Shown here: piece by piece, positions 1 through 7,336 of the stretch
Layout: each line of letters starts with the position of its first letter
Numbering within the stretch: the first letter of the stretch is position 1
Origin: Mycolicibacterium grossiae
Lineage (GTDB): Bacteria; Actinomycetota; Actinomycetes; Mycobacteriales; Mycobacteriaceae
NCBI RefSeq assembly: GCF_008329645.1
Contig: NZ_CP043474.1
Location: forward strand, 1,550,001 to 1,614,000
Direction: 5' to 3'
Length of the DNA: 64,000 nucleotides
The notes under the pieces: generated by a model
The model's input: only the letters and a program-made list of their open reading frames with translations
Database searches by the model: none
Told to the model about the DNA's origin: nothing
Position numbers and translations under genes: made by a program

Positions 1-791
1 CGGAGGCCGGCTCCGACCTCGCCTCGCTGCGCACCACCGCCGTCCGTGACGGTGATGACTACGTCATCAACGGGCAGAAGACGTGGACCACACTTGGGCA
101 GTACGCGGACTGGATCTTCGTCCTCGCCCGCACCAATCCCGACGCACCCAAGCGGCAGGCCGGAATCTCCTTCCTGCTCGCCGAGATGAACACGCCCGGC
201 ATCACGCTGCGGCCCATCAAGTTGATCGACGGCGGCTACGAGGTCAACGAGGTCTTCTTCGACGACGTCCGGGTCCCCGCCGACCAGCTCGTCGGCGAGG
301 AGAATGCGGGCTGGACCTACGCCAAGTACCTGCTGAGCCACGAGCGGTCGGGCATCGCCCGGATCGGCATGACCAAGCGCTGGCTGGTGCAGGCCAAGCA
401 GCACGCGGCCCAGGTGCGGGTGAACGGTGCGTCGCTGCTCGAGGACCCGCTGTTCGCGGCCCGCGTCGCGGAGCTGGAGAACGAGGTGCTAGCGCTCGAG
501 ATCACCCAGCGCCGGGTGGGCGGATCCGAGGCGGACGGCAAGCCGAACCCGGCATCCTCGATCCTCAAGCTGCGGGGCAGCCAGCTGCAGCAGGCGGCCA
601 CCGAGCTGCTGCTGGAGGTTGCGGGGCCGGACGCCGTCCCGAGCGTCGCCGGAGACGCCGCCGAGACCGACGATCTGGCATGGGCCCACGAGGCCGCGCC
701 GCATTACCTCAACTACCGCAAGACGTCGATCTACGGCGGGACCAACGAGGTCCAGCGCACCATCATCGCCTCGACCATCCTGGGACTGTGA
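1..791 (+). CDS. Acyl-CoA dehydrogenase, FadE family (5' end outside window)
   Basis: Flavin-dependent acyl-CoA dehydrogenase that would introduce the alpha,beta double bond into an acyl-CoA thioester. The window opens inside the gene, and about 262 C-terminal residues are present. Visible hallmarks are the FAD/substrate-domain string NGQKTWTT, the middle beta-domain FDDVRVPADQLVG and the C-terminal helix YGGTNEVQRTIIA. The canonical catalytic Glu of the IYEGT motif is replaced by Gly (IYGGTNEV), as in many bacterial large-subunit FadEs that place the base elsewhere. Seven bases separate its stop from the next FadE, so the two probably form one operon and a heteromeric enzyme of the PimC/PimD or FadE28/FadE29 kind (inference). 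The substrate is unknown. Confidence 0.93.
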   Translation, partial: EAGSDLASLRTTAVRDGDDYVINGQKTWTTLGQYADWIFVLARTNPDAPKRQAGISFLLAEMNTPGITLRPIKLIDGGYEVNEVFFDDVRVPADQLVGEENAGWTYAKYLLSHERSGIARIGMTKRWLVQAKQHAAQVRVNGASLLEDPLFAARVAELENEVLALEITQRRVGGSEADGKPNPASSILKLRGSQLQQAATELLLEVAGPDAVPSVAGDAAETDDLAWAHEAAPHYLNYRKTSIYGGTNEVQRTIIASTILGL

Positions 792-797
792 GCTGAC

Positions 798-1904
798 ATG
801 GACTTCGACTTCACCGAAGAACAGCAACTGCTGGCCGACACCACGCGCGAGCTGCTGTCCCGCGGGTACGACATCGAGAAGCTGAACGCGGTGCTCGAGA
901 GCGACCTCGGCTGGAACCGCAAGATCTGGCAGCAGCTGGCCGAGTTGGGCGTTCTCGCATTGGGATTCGAGCCCGAGGAGTCCGGCCCGCTCGAAGCCAT
1001 GGTGGTCCTCACCGAGATCGGCGCGCGGCTGGCGCCCGAGCCGGTGCTGGAGGCCGCGCTGATCCCGGGCGGTCTCGTCGCCGAACTCGGCAACGACGCC
1101 CAGAAGGCCATCCTCGACGAGGTCGCCGCCGGCACGAAGCTGCTGGCGTTGGCCTACCTCGAGCCGGGGATGCGGCTGCCGCAGGACGAGCTGTCCACGA
1201 AGGCCAGCCAGCAGGGCGACGCGTGGACGCTGAGCGGGACGAAGAGCGCCGTGGCAGCCGGTGATTCGGCCGACACCCTCCTTGTGACCGCCGCGTTGCC
1301 CGACGGCAGCGTCGGGCTGTTCCTCGTCGACGGCGCGGCGACGGGCCGTCGTCCGTATAGGACGGTCGACGGCCACCGCGGGGCCGTCGTGGACTTCGAC
1401 GCGGTGCCGGCGGAGCCACTGGGGTCCGGCGGGGATGCCTCGGACGCCGTCTCCCGGGCGCTGGTGCGCTACCAGGCGGGACTGTGCGCCGAGGCGGTGG
1501 GCGCGATGGCCGAAGCGCTGAAGCTGACGACCGAATACCTGAACGCGCGCAAGCAGTTCGGTGTGCCGCTCAAGACGTTCCAGACGCTGACGCACCGCGC
1601 TGCCGACATGTACGTGTCACTGGAACTGGCGCGCAGCATGACCTTCTACGCGACGATGTCGCTCGCCGACGGCAACGTCGATCCGGCGATCGCCTCGCGG
1701 GCCAAGCTGCAGGTCGCACGCTCCGGGCGACACATCGCGCAGGAGGCCATCCAGCTGCACGGCGGCATCGGCGTCACCGCGGAGTACCCGGTCGGGCACT
1801 ACGCCGCCCGTCTGACGGCCATCAACAACACCCTCGGCACCGGTGACGATCACGCACGGCTGCTCAGCGGCGGCATCGGCGGATACGAGGCCGTGGCGCT
1901 CTGA
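798..1904 (+). CDS. Acyl-CoA dehydrogenase, small-subunit type FadE
   Basis: This 368-residue acyl-CoA dehydrogenase is probably the partner of the FadE gene immediately upstream. It starts MDFDFTEEQQLLAD, a typical N-terminal helical opening of the family. Near residue 250 it has the FAD-binding stretch ARKQFGVPLKTFQ, and near the C-terminus the string QLHGGIGVTAEYPVGHY. The middle beta domain is shortened and diverged compared with homotetrameric enzymes, as is usual for the smaller subunit of alpha2beta2 mycobacterial FadE complexes. It would act in cytoplasmic beta-oxidation of a fatty, steroid or dicarboxylic acyl-CoA. The sequence does not decide which. Confidence 0.92.
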   Translation: MDFDFTEEQQLLADTTRELLSRGYDIEKLNAVLESDLGWNRKIWQQLAELGVLALGFEPEESGPLEAMVVLTEIGARLAPEPVLEAALIPGGLVAELGNDAQKAILDEVAAGTKLLALAYLEPGMRLPQDELSTKASQQGDAWTLSGTKSAVAAGDSADTLLVTAALPDGSVGLFLVDGAATGRRPYRTVDGHRGAVVDFDAVPAEPLGSGGDASDAVSRALVRYQAGLCAEAVGAMAEALKLTTEYLNARKQFGVPLKTFQTLTHRAADMYVSLELARSMTFYATMSLADGNVDPAIASRAKLQVARSGRHIAQEAIQLHGGIGVTAEYPVGHYAARLTAINNTLGTGDDHARLLSGGIGGYEAVAL

Positions 1905-1907
1905 GCC

Positions 1908-2204
1908 TCAGCCGAGCGCGTCCTCGATGCGCTGGACCTTCGCGGTGAGCTGCCCGGTGTGCCCGGGGCGGATGTCGGCCTTGATGACCAAGCTGACGCG
2001 TGGCGCGACGGCGGCGACGGCGTCGACCGCCTGCTTCACGACCGCCATCACCTCGTCCCATTCGCCTTCGACGTTGGTGAACATCGCGTTGGTCTCGTTG
2101 GGCAGCCCGGATGCGCGCACGATGCGAACCGCCTCGGCCACCGCGTCGCCGACGCCGCCGGTGTCGTCGGTGGTCAGGGGACTGATGCTGAAGGCCACGA
2201 TCAT
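1908..2204 (-). CDS. Thiamine-binding/MTH1187-YkoF family protein
   Basis: A 98-residue protein of the MTH1187/YkoF (PF01910, formerly DUF77) ferredoxin-like fold. It starts [10 protein letters not shown] and carries the characteristic [21 protein letters not shown] segment. Longer in-frame extensions are possible, but this ATG matches the usual family start. Relatives bind thiamine or related pyrimidines and form tetramers, but the physiological role is poorly known. It is convergent with the upstream FadE (3 bases between stops) and its N-terminus lies about 40 bases past the end of the cyanase gene. It may therefore be the last gene of the cyanase operon. Confidence 0.8.
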   Translation of the reverse strand: MIVAFSISPLTTDDTGGVGDAVAEAVRIVRASGLPNETNAMFTNVEGEWDEVMAVVKQAVDAVAAVAPRVSLVIKADIRPGHTGQLTAKVQRIEDALG

Positions 2205-2242
2205 GGCTCCAGTGTCCTCCCCGGCGACCTCCGGGGGACCGG

Positions 2243-2698
2243 CTACTCCGGCGCGGCCGTCCACGCGTACGGCAGGAACTTGCCGTCGAGCGTGACGACG
2301 ACGCGATCGCCGTCGGGATGCGGCTTGCGCTGCACGTCGATGCTGAAGTTGATGGCGCTCATGATGCCGTCGCCGAAGTCCTCGTGGATGACTTCCTTGA
2401 TGGCACCGCCGTAGACCTGCAACACCTCGTAGAACCGGTAGATCGTCGGGTCGGTCGGCACCGCGGTCGGCAGACCGCCGCGCATCGGCACGGCCGCCAG
2501 CACCGGCACGACGGCGGGGTCGAGGCCGAGCATCTCGACGAGGACCTCAGCCGCCTCGACCGGCACCGGGTGCTGCCCGAGCAGCGCGGCGACGGTCCAC
2601 AGCACCGGCTTGTCGACGGCGTCCGCGAGTCGCTGCCAGGTCAGCCCCGTTGCCAACCTGGCAGCGAGGATCTCGGCGGTCACCTCGTCGCGTGTCAT
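2243..2698 (-). CDS. cynS: Cyanate hydratase (cyanase)
   Basis: Cyanase converts cyanate and bicarbonate to ammonia and CO2 via carbamate, giving cyanate detoxification and nitrogen supply. The 151-residue product matches the normal family length of about 156. It has the N-terminal helical DNA-binding-like domain (residues 1-80) and the C-terminal dimerisation/active-site domain. The catalytic residues are visible as Arg88 and Glu91 ([12 protein letters not shown]) and Ser114 ([10 protein letters not shown]), equivalent to R96, E99 and S122 of the E. coli enzyme. Its ATG overlaps the stop of the upstream FNT channel by four bases, so the two are translationally coupled. The enzyme is expected to be a cytoplasmic decamer. 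Confidence 0.95.
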   Translation of the reverse strand: MTRDEVTAEILAARLATGLTWQRLADAVDKPVLWTVAALLGQHPVPVEAAEVLVEMLGLDPAVVPVLAAVPMRGGLPTAVPTDPTIYRFYEVLQVYGGAIKEVIHEDFGDGIMSAINFSIDVQRKPHPDGDRVVVTLDGKFLPYAWTAAPE

Positions 2699-3543
2699 GC
2701 GCTCGCCTCGGCGGGAAGCCGGAAGTCCTCGGCCGCGGGCCGTCGCTCACTCGCGGTGCGGGCGTGCGTGGCGTACAGCGTCAACCCGACGAACGTCAGC
2801 CCACCCACGAGATTGCCGACCACCGTGGGGATTTCGTTCCACACCAGATAGTCGGCGATCGAGAAGTCGCCGCCGAGCATGAGTCCCGACGGGAACAGGA
2901 ACATGTTGACCACCGAGTGCTCGAAGCCCATGTAGAAGAACAGCATGATGGGCATCCACATCGTGATCACCTTGCCCGACACGGACGTCGACATCATCGC
3001 GGCGACGACGCCGGTCGACACCATCCAGTTGCACAGGACGCCGCGGACGAACAGCGTGAGCATCCCCGCCGCGCCGTGGTCGGCGTACCCCACCGTCCGG
3101 CTGGCGCCGATCTCCCCGAGGCGTTGGCCGACCTCGTTGGGATCCATGGTGAAGCCGTAGGTGAGGGTGATGGCGATCATGACCGCGACGGTCAGCGCGC
3201 CGAGGAAGTTGCCGAGGAACACCAGGCCCCAGTTGCGCAGCATCGAGCCGACGGTGACGCCGCGGCGCTTGTCGAGCAGCGCCAGCGGCACCAGGGTGAA
3301 GACGCCGGTGAGCAGGTCGAAACCCATGAGGTAGAGCAGGCAGAAGCCCACCGGGAACAGCACCGCGCCGAGCAACGCGTTGCCGGTCTGCACGGTGATC
3401 GTCACGGCGAACGCGGCGGCGAGCGCCAGGATGGCGCCTGCCATGTAGGCACGCAGGACGGTGTCCCGCGTCGACATGAAGGCCTTCGCCTCGCCGGCGT
3501 CGACCATCTTGGTCACGAATTGTCTGGGGTCCACGTACGACAT
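2695..3543 (-). CDS. Formate/nitrite transporter (FNT) family channel, cyanase-linked
   Basis: Integral membrane channel of the FocA/NirC family, 282 residues, with six hydrophobic helices. The central pore histidine is present at His209 in FEHSVVNMFLF, the same number as His209 of FocA. The repeated halves show the paired re-entrant segments (GFDLLTGVF and GVLCNWMVSTGVV). FNT proteins conduct small monovalent anions such as formate, nitrite or hydrosulfide. Coupling by a 4-base overlap to cynS suggests that cyanate (or the bicarbonate/formate economy) is the cargo. That is inference from context only. The start follows a leader of about 130 bases with an 11-bp direct repeat. Confidence 0.92.
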   Translation of the reverse strand: MSYVDPRQFVTKMVDAGEAKAFMSTRDTVLRAYMAGAILALAAAFAVTITVQTGNALLGAVLFPVGFCLLYLMGFDLLTGVFTLVPLALLDKRRGVTVGSMLRNWGLVFLGNFLGALTVAVMIAITLTYGFTMDPNEVGQRLGEIGASRTVGYADHGAAGMLTLFVRGVLCNWMVSTGVVAAMMSTSVSGKVITMWMPIMLFFYMGFEHSVVNMFLFPSGLMLGGDFSIADYLVWNEIPTVVGNLVGGLTFVGLTLYATHARTASERRPAAEDFRLPAEASA

Positions 3544-3618
3544 GCGGGCTTCTCTCTCGTCTCGAACGTCCGGCCAGCATGTCGGGTGGCCGTGACGTCG
3601 GTGTGAATCGGCTGAGAG

Positions 3619-3640
3619 GTTCGTGTCACGTTCGTCTCAC
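3619..3640 (-). promoter_or_regulatory. Direct repeat upstream of FNT-cyanase operon
   Basis: Two tandem 11-base units, GTTCGTGTCAC and GTTCGTCTCAC (one mismatch), lie about 80-100 bases upstream of the FNT start. The spacing is one helical turn. This could be an activator site for cyanate- or nitrogen-responsive control. No regulator gene is adjacent, so the assignment is tentative. Confidence 0.3.
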
Positions 3641-3670
3641 GCGCGGGCGGGTGCCGCTGTGAGGACGCGC

Positions 3671-4198
3671 TCAGGGGGAGTGCTGCTCGATGTAGGCGTC
3701 CGCGTCCTTGCTGGACTCGTCGATGCCGGTGATGGATTCCCGCTCGGCGTAGAACCGCAGCCACTGCATGCCCAGCTCGTGGCGGAGTTCCAGCGACGCG
3801 CTCTTGATGAAGTCGGGCATCGCCTCGCGCTCCTCCTCGTCGAGGTGCTCGCCGTTCTCCGTGCGCGCCTTCAGGACTGCGTCGAACCACTCCGGGGTGC
3901 CCACGCGGTGTTCGCGCGACGCCTTCACCGCCTCGCGGATGGCGTTGTGATCGGTGATGGCGTCCTCGGTCTCGTCCTCCGGGTCACCTTCGGGGTTGCC
4001 GCGGACGTCGCGTCCACCGTGCTTCAGCAGTGCGGGGTAGAACACCGTCTCCTCGGCGTCGGCGTGCGCGTCGAGGCGCGTACCGAGGAGGTCCCAGATC
4101 GCTGCGAGTTCCTCGTCGGTCTTCGCGTCGTCGAGCCGGAAGAACTGGCGGCGCAGCCAATCGTGATCGGCGTAGACGAGTTCGATGATGTCGGCCAT
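3671..4198 (-). CDS. Hemerythrin HHE cation-binding domain protein
   Basis: This 175-residue, mostly helical and acidic protein is of the bacterial hemerythrin-like type, carrying a carboxylate-bridged di-iron site that binds O2, NO or peroxide. Candidate iron ligands are visible: His12 (YADHDW), His45 with a following Glu (DAHADAEETVF), His85 (ITDHNAIRE) and the HLDEEERE motif about 30 residues later. The start at MADIIELVYADHDW was preferred over an in-frame ATG 11 codons upstream because the shorter start gives the standard N-terminus. Mycobacterial HHE proteins are linked to oxidative and nitrosative stress responses (family knowledge). It is cytoplasmic, and no operon partner is obvious. 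Confidence 0.9.
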   Translation of the reverse strand: MADIIELVYADHDWLRRQFFRLDDAKTDEELAAIWDLLGTRLDAHADAEETVFYPALLKHGGRDVRGNPEGDPEDETEDAITDHNAIREAVKASREHRVGTPEWFDAVLKARTENGEHLDEEEREAMPDFIKSASLELRHELGMQWLRFYAERESITGIDESSKDADAYIEQHSP

Positions 4199-4247
4199 GC
4201 GCCGCAGCGTAACCGCATCACGCCTCCGCAAACCGGTAGTTCACCGA

Positions 4248-4297
4248 GGCGGCGGGCCGCCCAGTCATCGGCGCGGCGGCGGGCCGCCCAGTCATCG
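4248..4297. repeat. 27-bp-period tandem duplication across the MFS stop codon
   Basis: A 23-base unit (4248-4270 and 4275-4297) is repeated exactly with period 27. The second copy contains the stop codon of the minus-strand MFS gene at 4292-4294, and the first copy holds an in-frame duplicate of that stop at 4265-4267. See the finding on stop-codon duplications. Confidence 0.85.
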
Positions 4298-5653
4298 CGG
4301 CGGCGGAACCGCCCAGGCGCTGCCCTGCTCCCGGTCGAGCGCGGTGGCGGCCTTGTTGCGCAGTACGAAGACGTAGACGGCGAGGCTGACGGCGATCACC
4401 ACGGTGACGTAGACGATGAACCATCCGACGTGTCCGCCGGACTTCGCGGCCTGGTAGAGCATCGGCGCGGTGCCGCCGAACGCCGAATTGGCCAGCGCGT
4501 ACCCCAGTCCGACGCCGAGTGCCCGGATCTCCGCCGGGAACAGCTCCGCCTTCACGATCGCGTTCACCGACGTGTAGCCGGTCAGGATGACGTAGCCGAC
4601 GGCCGTCAGCGCGAAGGCCAGCAGCGGCGACGACGTCTGCGGCAGGTAGGTCAGCAGCACGTAGGTGTACGCGACGCCGCCGATGCCGAAGAAGACGAGC
4701 AGTGGCTTGCGGCCGACGCGGTCACTGAGCAGCCCGCCCACCGGCTGCAGCAGCATGAGCAGGATGAGTCCGAGCAGATTGATCCACGTGCCGGTCAGTG
4801 CCTGGTCCTTGCCGAACGTCGACTTCACGATCGCGGGGGCGTTGATCGTGTAGGTGTAGAACGCCACCGTGCCGCCCGCGGTGATGAGGAAGACCAGCAG
4901 CAGCGGCCGCCAGTAGGTGGTGAACAGCGCCCGCAGCGATCCGGCGGACTGGTCGCGGCCCTCGCGGATCGCCGTGAGGTGGTTCTCGCTGAGCGACTCG
5001 TCCATCGAACGGCGCAGCCAGAGCACCACCAGTGCGGCGACGCCGCCGATGAAGAAGCCGATGCGCCAACCCCATTCGGTGACGGCGTCGACGTCGAGGA
5101 CCGTGAGGGCGATCAGCAGAGTGAATTGTGCGAGTACGTGGCCGCCGACGAGCGTCACGTATTGAAACGAGGACAGGAAGCCGCGCCGGTTGGCGGTCGC
5201 CGCCTCGGACATGTACGTGGCCGACGTGCCGTATTCGCCGCCGGTGGCGAAGCCCTGCAGCAGCCGCGCGAGGATCAGGATGACCGCCGCCCAGTACCCG
5301 ATGACCTCGCGCGTCGGCATGATCGCGACCAGGAACGAACACGCCGACATGATCGTGATGCTCAGCATCAGTGCGGCCTTGCGCCCGCGCCGGTCGGCGT
5401 AGCGGCCGAAGAACCAGGAACCGATGGGCCGCATGACGAACGTGACGGCGAAGATGGCGTAGATGTACAGCGTCGAGTTCTCGTCGTCGGAGTCGAAGAA
5501 CTGCGCCTCGAAGTAGGTCGCGAAGACGGTGTAGACGTAGACGTCGTACCACTCGACGAGGTTGCCCGCCGAACCGCGCACGGTGTTCAGGACGGCCCGG
5601 CGCAGGCTCGTCGGGGCGAGGGTCGGACCGGTTGGTGGCGTCGCAGCGGTCAT
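4292..5653 (-). CDS. MFS metabolite:H+ symporter (KgtP-like)
   Basis: Twelve-helix major facilitator carrier of 453 residues, metabolite:H+ symporter (MHS) subfamily. The first helix has the diagnostic GNLVEWYDVYVY, followed by FGRYADRRGRK in loop 2-3 and LLQGFATGGEYGTSATYMSE in helices 4-5. Loop 8-9 repeats the motif as LLSDRVGRKPLL. Members import dicarboxylates, alpha-ketoglutarate, citrate, proline/betaine or shikimate with protons, and the substrate cannot be read from the sequence. The gene stands alone, convergent with nothing. Its 3' end is duplicated in tandem across the stop codon. Confidence 0.92.
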   Translation of the reverse strand: MTAATPPTGPTLAPTSLRRAVLNTVRGSAGNLVEWYDVYVYTVFATYFEAQFFDSDDENSTLYIYAIFAVTFVMRPIGSWFFGRYADRRGRKAALMLSITIMSACSFLVAIMPTREVIGYWAAVILILARLLQGFATGGEYGTSATYMSEAATANRRGFLSSFQYVTLVGGHVLAQFTLLIALTVLDVDAVTEWGWRIGFFIGGVAALVVLWLRRSMDESLSENHLTAIREGRDQSAGSLRALFTTYWRPLLLVFLITAGGTVAFYTYTINAPAIVKSTFGKDQALTGTWINLLGLILLMLLQPVGGLLSDRVGRKPLLVFFGIGGVAYTYVLLTYLPQTSSPLLAFALTAVGYVILTGYTSVNAIVKAELFPAEIRALGVGLGYALANSAFGGTAPMLYQAAKSGGHVGWFIVYVTVVIAVSLAVYVFVLRNKAATALDREQGSAWAVPPPR

Positions 5654-5709
5654 GCCCGGGGACGATAGCGAACCCCGCTACCCACGCGTGGGCATTGCCC
5701 CGGCATGGG

Positions 5710-5889
5710 TCAGGGTCCGGTGACCGGCTCGCGCGGAGATCCGTCGCCGGCCTCGGCGGCGTCGCGGCGGCGGTCGCGCCGGGCGACGTAGACGATGACC
5801 CCGACCACGACGAGCGCCGGCCCGAAGGCGGGCAGCGACATCCACAGCCCGACGTCGGTGGCCAGGATCGACGGCTCGATGGCGGTCAT
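5710..5889 (-). CDS. Small single-pass membrane protein
   Basis: A 59-residue reading frame starting MTAIEPSILATDVG. It has one hydrophobic segment (about residues 18-36, LPAFGPALVVVGVIVYVA) followed by a strongly basic RRDRRRD stretch and an acidic/proline tail. That topology implies an outside N-terminus and a cytoplasmic C-terminus. Codon choice is GC3-rich like its neighbours. It lies between two MFS carriers on the same strand and could be an accessory subunit or an independent small protein. No function is recognised. Confidence 0.6.
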   Translation of the reverse strand: MTAIEPSILATDVGLWMSLPAFGPALVVVGVIVYVARRDRRRDAAEAGDGSPREPVTGP

Positions 5890-5961
5890 GGCGTCCCCCG
5901 GTTCCGGTTCGGCGCGTGCCGGCGGCGACGCGTCACCCCCGTAGTGTGCCCCGGATCGCGT

Positions 5962-7161
5962 TCAGGCGTCGGTGGGGCTGCGACGTCCGCCGATGGCGGT
6001 GGCGGCACCGGCGATTCCGACCACCCCGGCCAGGGCGACGAAGCCCACTGGCACGGTGCTGAGCGCCGCGACGCCGGCCACCAGCAGGGGACCCGCCGCG
6101 TCCCCGCACTCCCGGCCGATCTCGGCGGCGCCCATGGTCTGACCGAGGTGCTCCGGCGGACTCGAGCGGGCCAGGACGCTGAACGCGAGGGGGGTGATGA
6201 CGCCGCACCCCGCGCCGATCACCACCGCGGAGCACAGCAGCCCCGCGAGACCGGGCAGCGCGCCGGCCAGCAGTCCGACGGCGGTGGCCGCCATCCCGGC
6301 GAGCAGGCCGGACGTCGGTGCCAGCCGCCCGGCGTCGAGGGCACGCCCGGCCAGCGGTTGGACGACCGCGGTGGTCAGCGCGAGCACCGACACGACCGCT
6401 CCGGTGACGACGGCGGAGAACCCGGCCTGGGTGCCGAGCAGCGGCAGGAACCCGACGCCGACCGACAGCGCGCCGGTCGCGACCGCGAGGCCGAGCGTCG
6501 GCACGACGAAGCCGGCATCGGTGAGCCGGCGGGCGGTGTCGAGCAGGGTCTGCCGTCGTCGCGGCAGCGGTGCCAGCCGCGGCACGGCCAGCGCAGCCCA
6601 GCACGCGACCAGCACGCCGAGGACCGCCATCACCGCGAACAGCCCGCGCAGCCCGCCGCCGTAGGTGACGATGACGCCGCCGAGCAGCGGTCCGAGCGTG
6701 TAGCCGATCGACTTGTACATGCCGTAGGAGCCGAACGCGCGGCCGTGGCCCCCGGCAGGGCTCAGCCGCGCCACCAGTGCGGAGGCGGCCGGGGAGAACG
6801 CCGCCGCCCCGATCCCCTGACCGACGCGCCCGGCCCACAACCACGCCGTGTCGTCGACGACGGCGTAGCCGAGCGACGACACCGCGAAGACCAGGAGCCC
6901 GCCGATCAGCACGGGGCGGGCGCCGATGCGGTCGGCCAGCGAGCCGAACACCGGTTTGAGCACGATCTCGGCCCCGTCGTAGATCGCCAGCAGCAGGCCG
7001 AGCGTCAGCAGCGACGCCGCGGTGCCGGTGCTGGTGGTCCCGAGCGTGCCTGCGACGGCGTGTGCGCCGAACGCCGTGGTGAATCCCGCCGCGAGCAGCG
7101 GCGCCCGCGCGCCCGGGCCGGGGAGGTCGCCGGTCGACGCGGCATCGCGGTGCATGGTCAT
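5962..7161 (-). CDS. MFS transporter (DHA1-type efflux carrier)
   Basis: A 399-residue, 12-helix major facilitator protein. Motif A is visible as FGSLADRIGARPVLIGG, and the helix 4-5 antiporter region as GQGIGAAAFSPAASALVA. A second-half repeat of the fold starts near LLDTARRLTDAGFVVP. The antiporter-like motif suggests drug or metabolite export. The start was set at ATG 7161 (MTMHRDAASTG), and any longer upstream in-frame extension lacks membrane character. It is divergent from the phytochrome-phosphatase gene with 175 bases between starts, so the two may share a control region. Confidence 0.88.
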   Translation of the reverse strand: MTMHRDAASTGDLPGPGARAPLLAAGFTTAFGAHAVAGTLGTTSTGTAASLLTLGLLLAIYDGAEIVLKPVFGSLADRIGARPVLIGGLLVFAVSSLGYAVVDDTAWLWAGRVGQGIGAAAFSPAASALVARLSPAGGHGRAFGSYGMYKSIGYTLGPLLGGVIVTYGGGLRGLFAVMAVLGVLVACWAALAVPRLAPLPRRRQTLLDTARRLTDAGFVVPTLGLAVATGALSVGVGFLPLLGTQAGFSAVVTGAVVSVLALTTAVVQPLAGRALDAGRLAPTSGLLAGMAATAVGLLAGALPGLAGLLCSAVVIGAGCGVITPLAFSVLARSSPPEHLGQTMGAAEIGRECGDAAGPLLVAGVAALSTVPVGFVALAGVVGIAGAATAIGGRRSPTDA

Positions 7162-7336
7162 CGACGACGACTCCACAGGCTGCGTCGACGGATTGCAACG
7201 GGTACGCCCGTTCGAGCGTCGGCCGGTCGACCTGCCGCGTGACGCGTCGATGACGAGTACGGGGGCGAAGGACGGGTTCTGACCAGCGCCGTCCGGGTGC
7301 CAGGCATAATTCGGGGAGACACATGGCGACTTCACC
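7162..7336. promoter_or_regulatory. Divergent promoter region, MFS carrier / phytochrome-PP2C
   Basis: A 175-base region between divergent starts. It contains a hairpin-type inverted repeat AACGGG-TACG-CCCGTT at 7197-7212, which could be an operator. It also has an A+T-rich CATAAT at 7305-7310, placed plausibly for a -10 element of the phytochrome gene (start 7337). No convincing -35 is seen. Confidence 0.35.

Noticed and set aside
4198..4234. Possible SigF-type promoter (GGTTT-N15-GGTTAC on the minus strand) before the hemerythrin gene
   Set aside because: The -10 would lie only about 11 bases from the start codon, and the match is partial; too weak to call.
3623..5668. Long plus-strand frame opposite the hemerythrin and MFS genes
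   Set aside because: Composition is a shadow of the real minus-strand genes; no recognisable domain.
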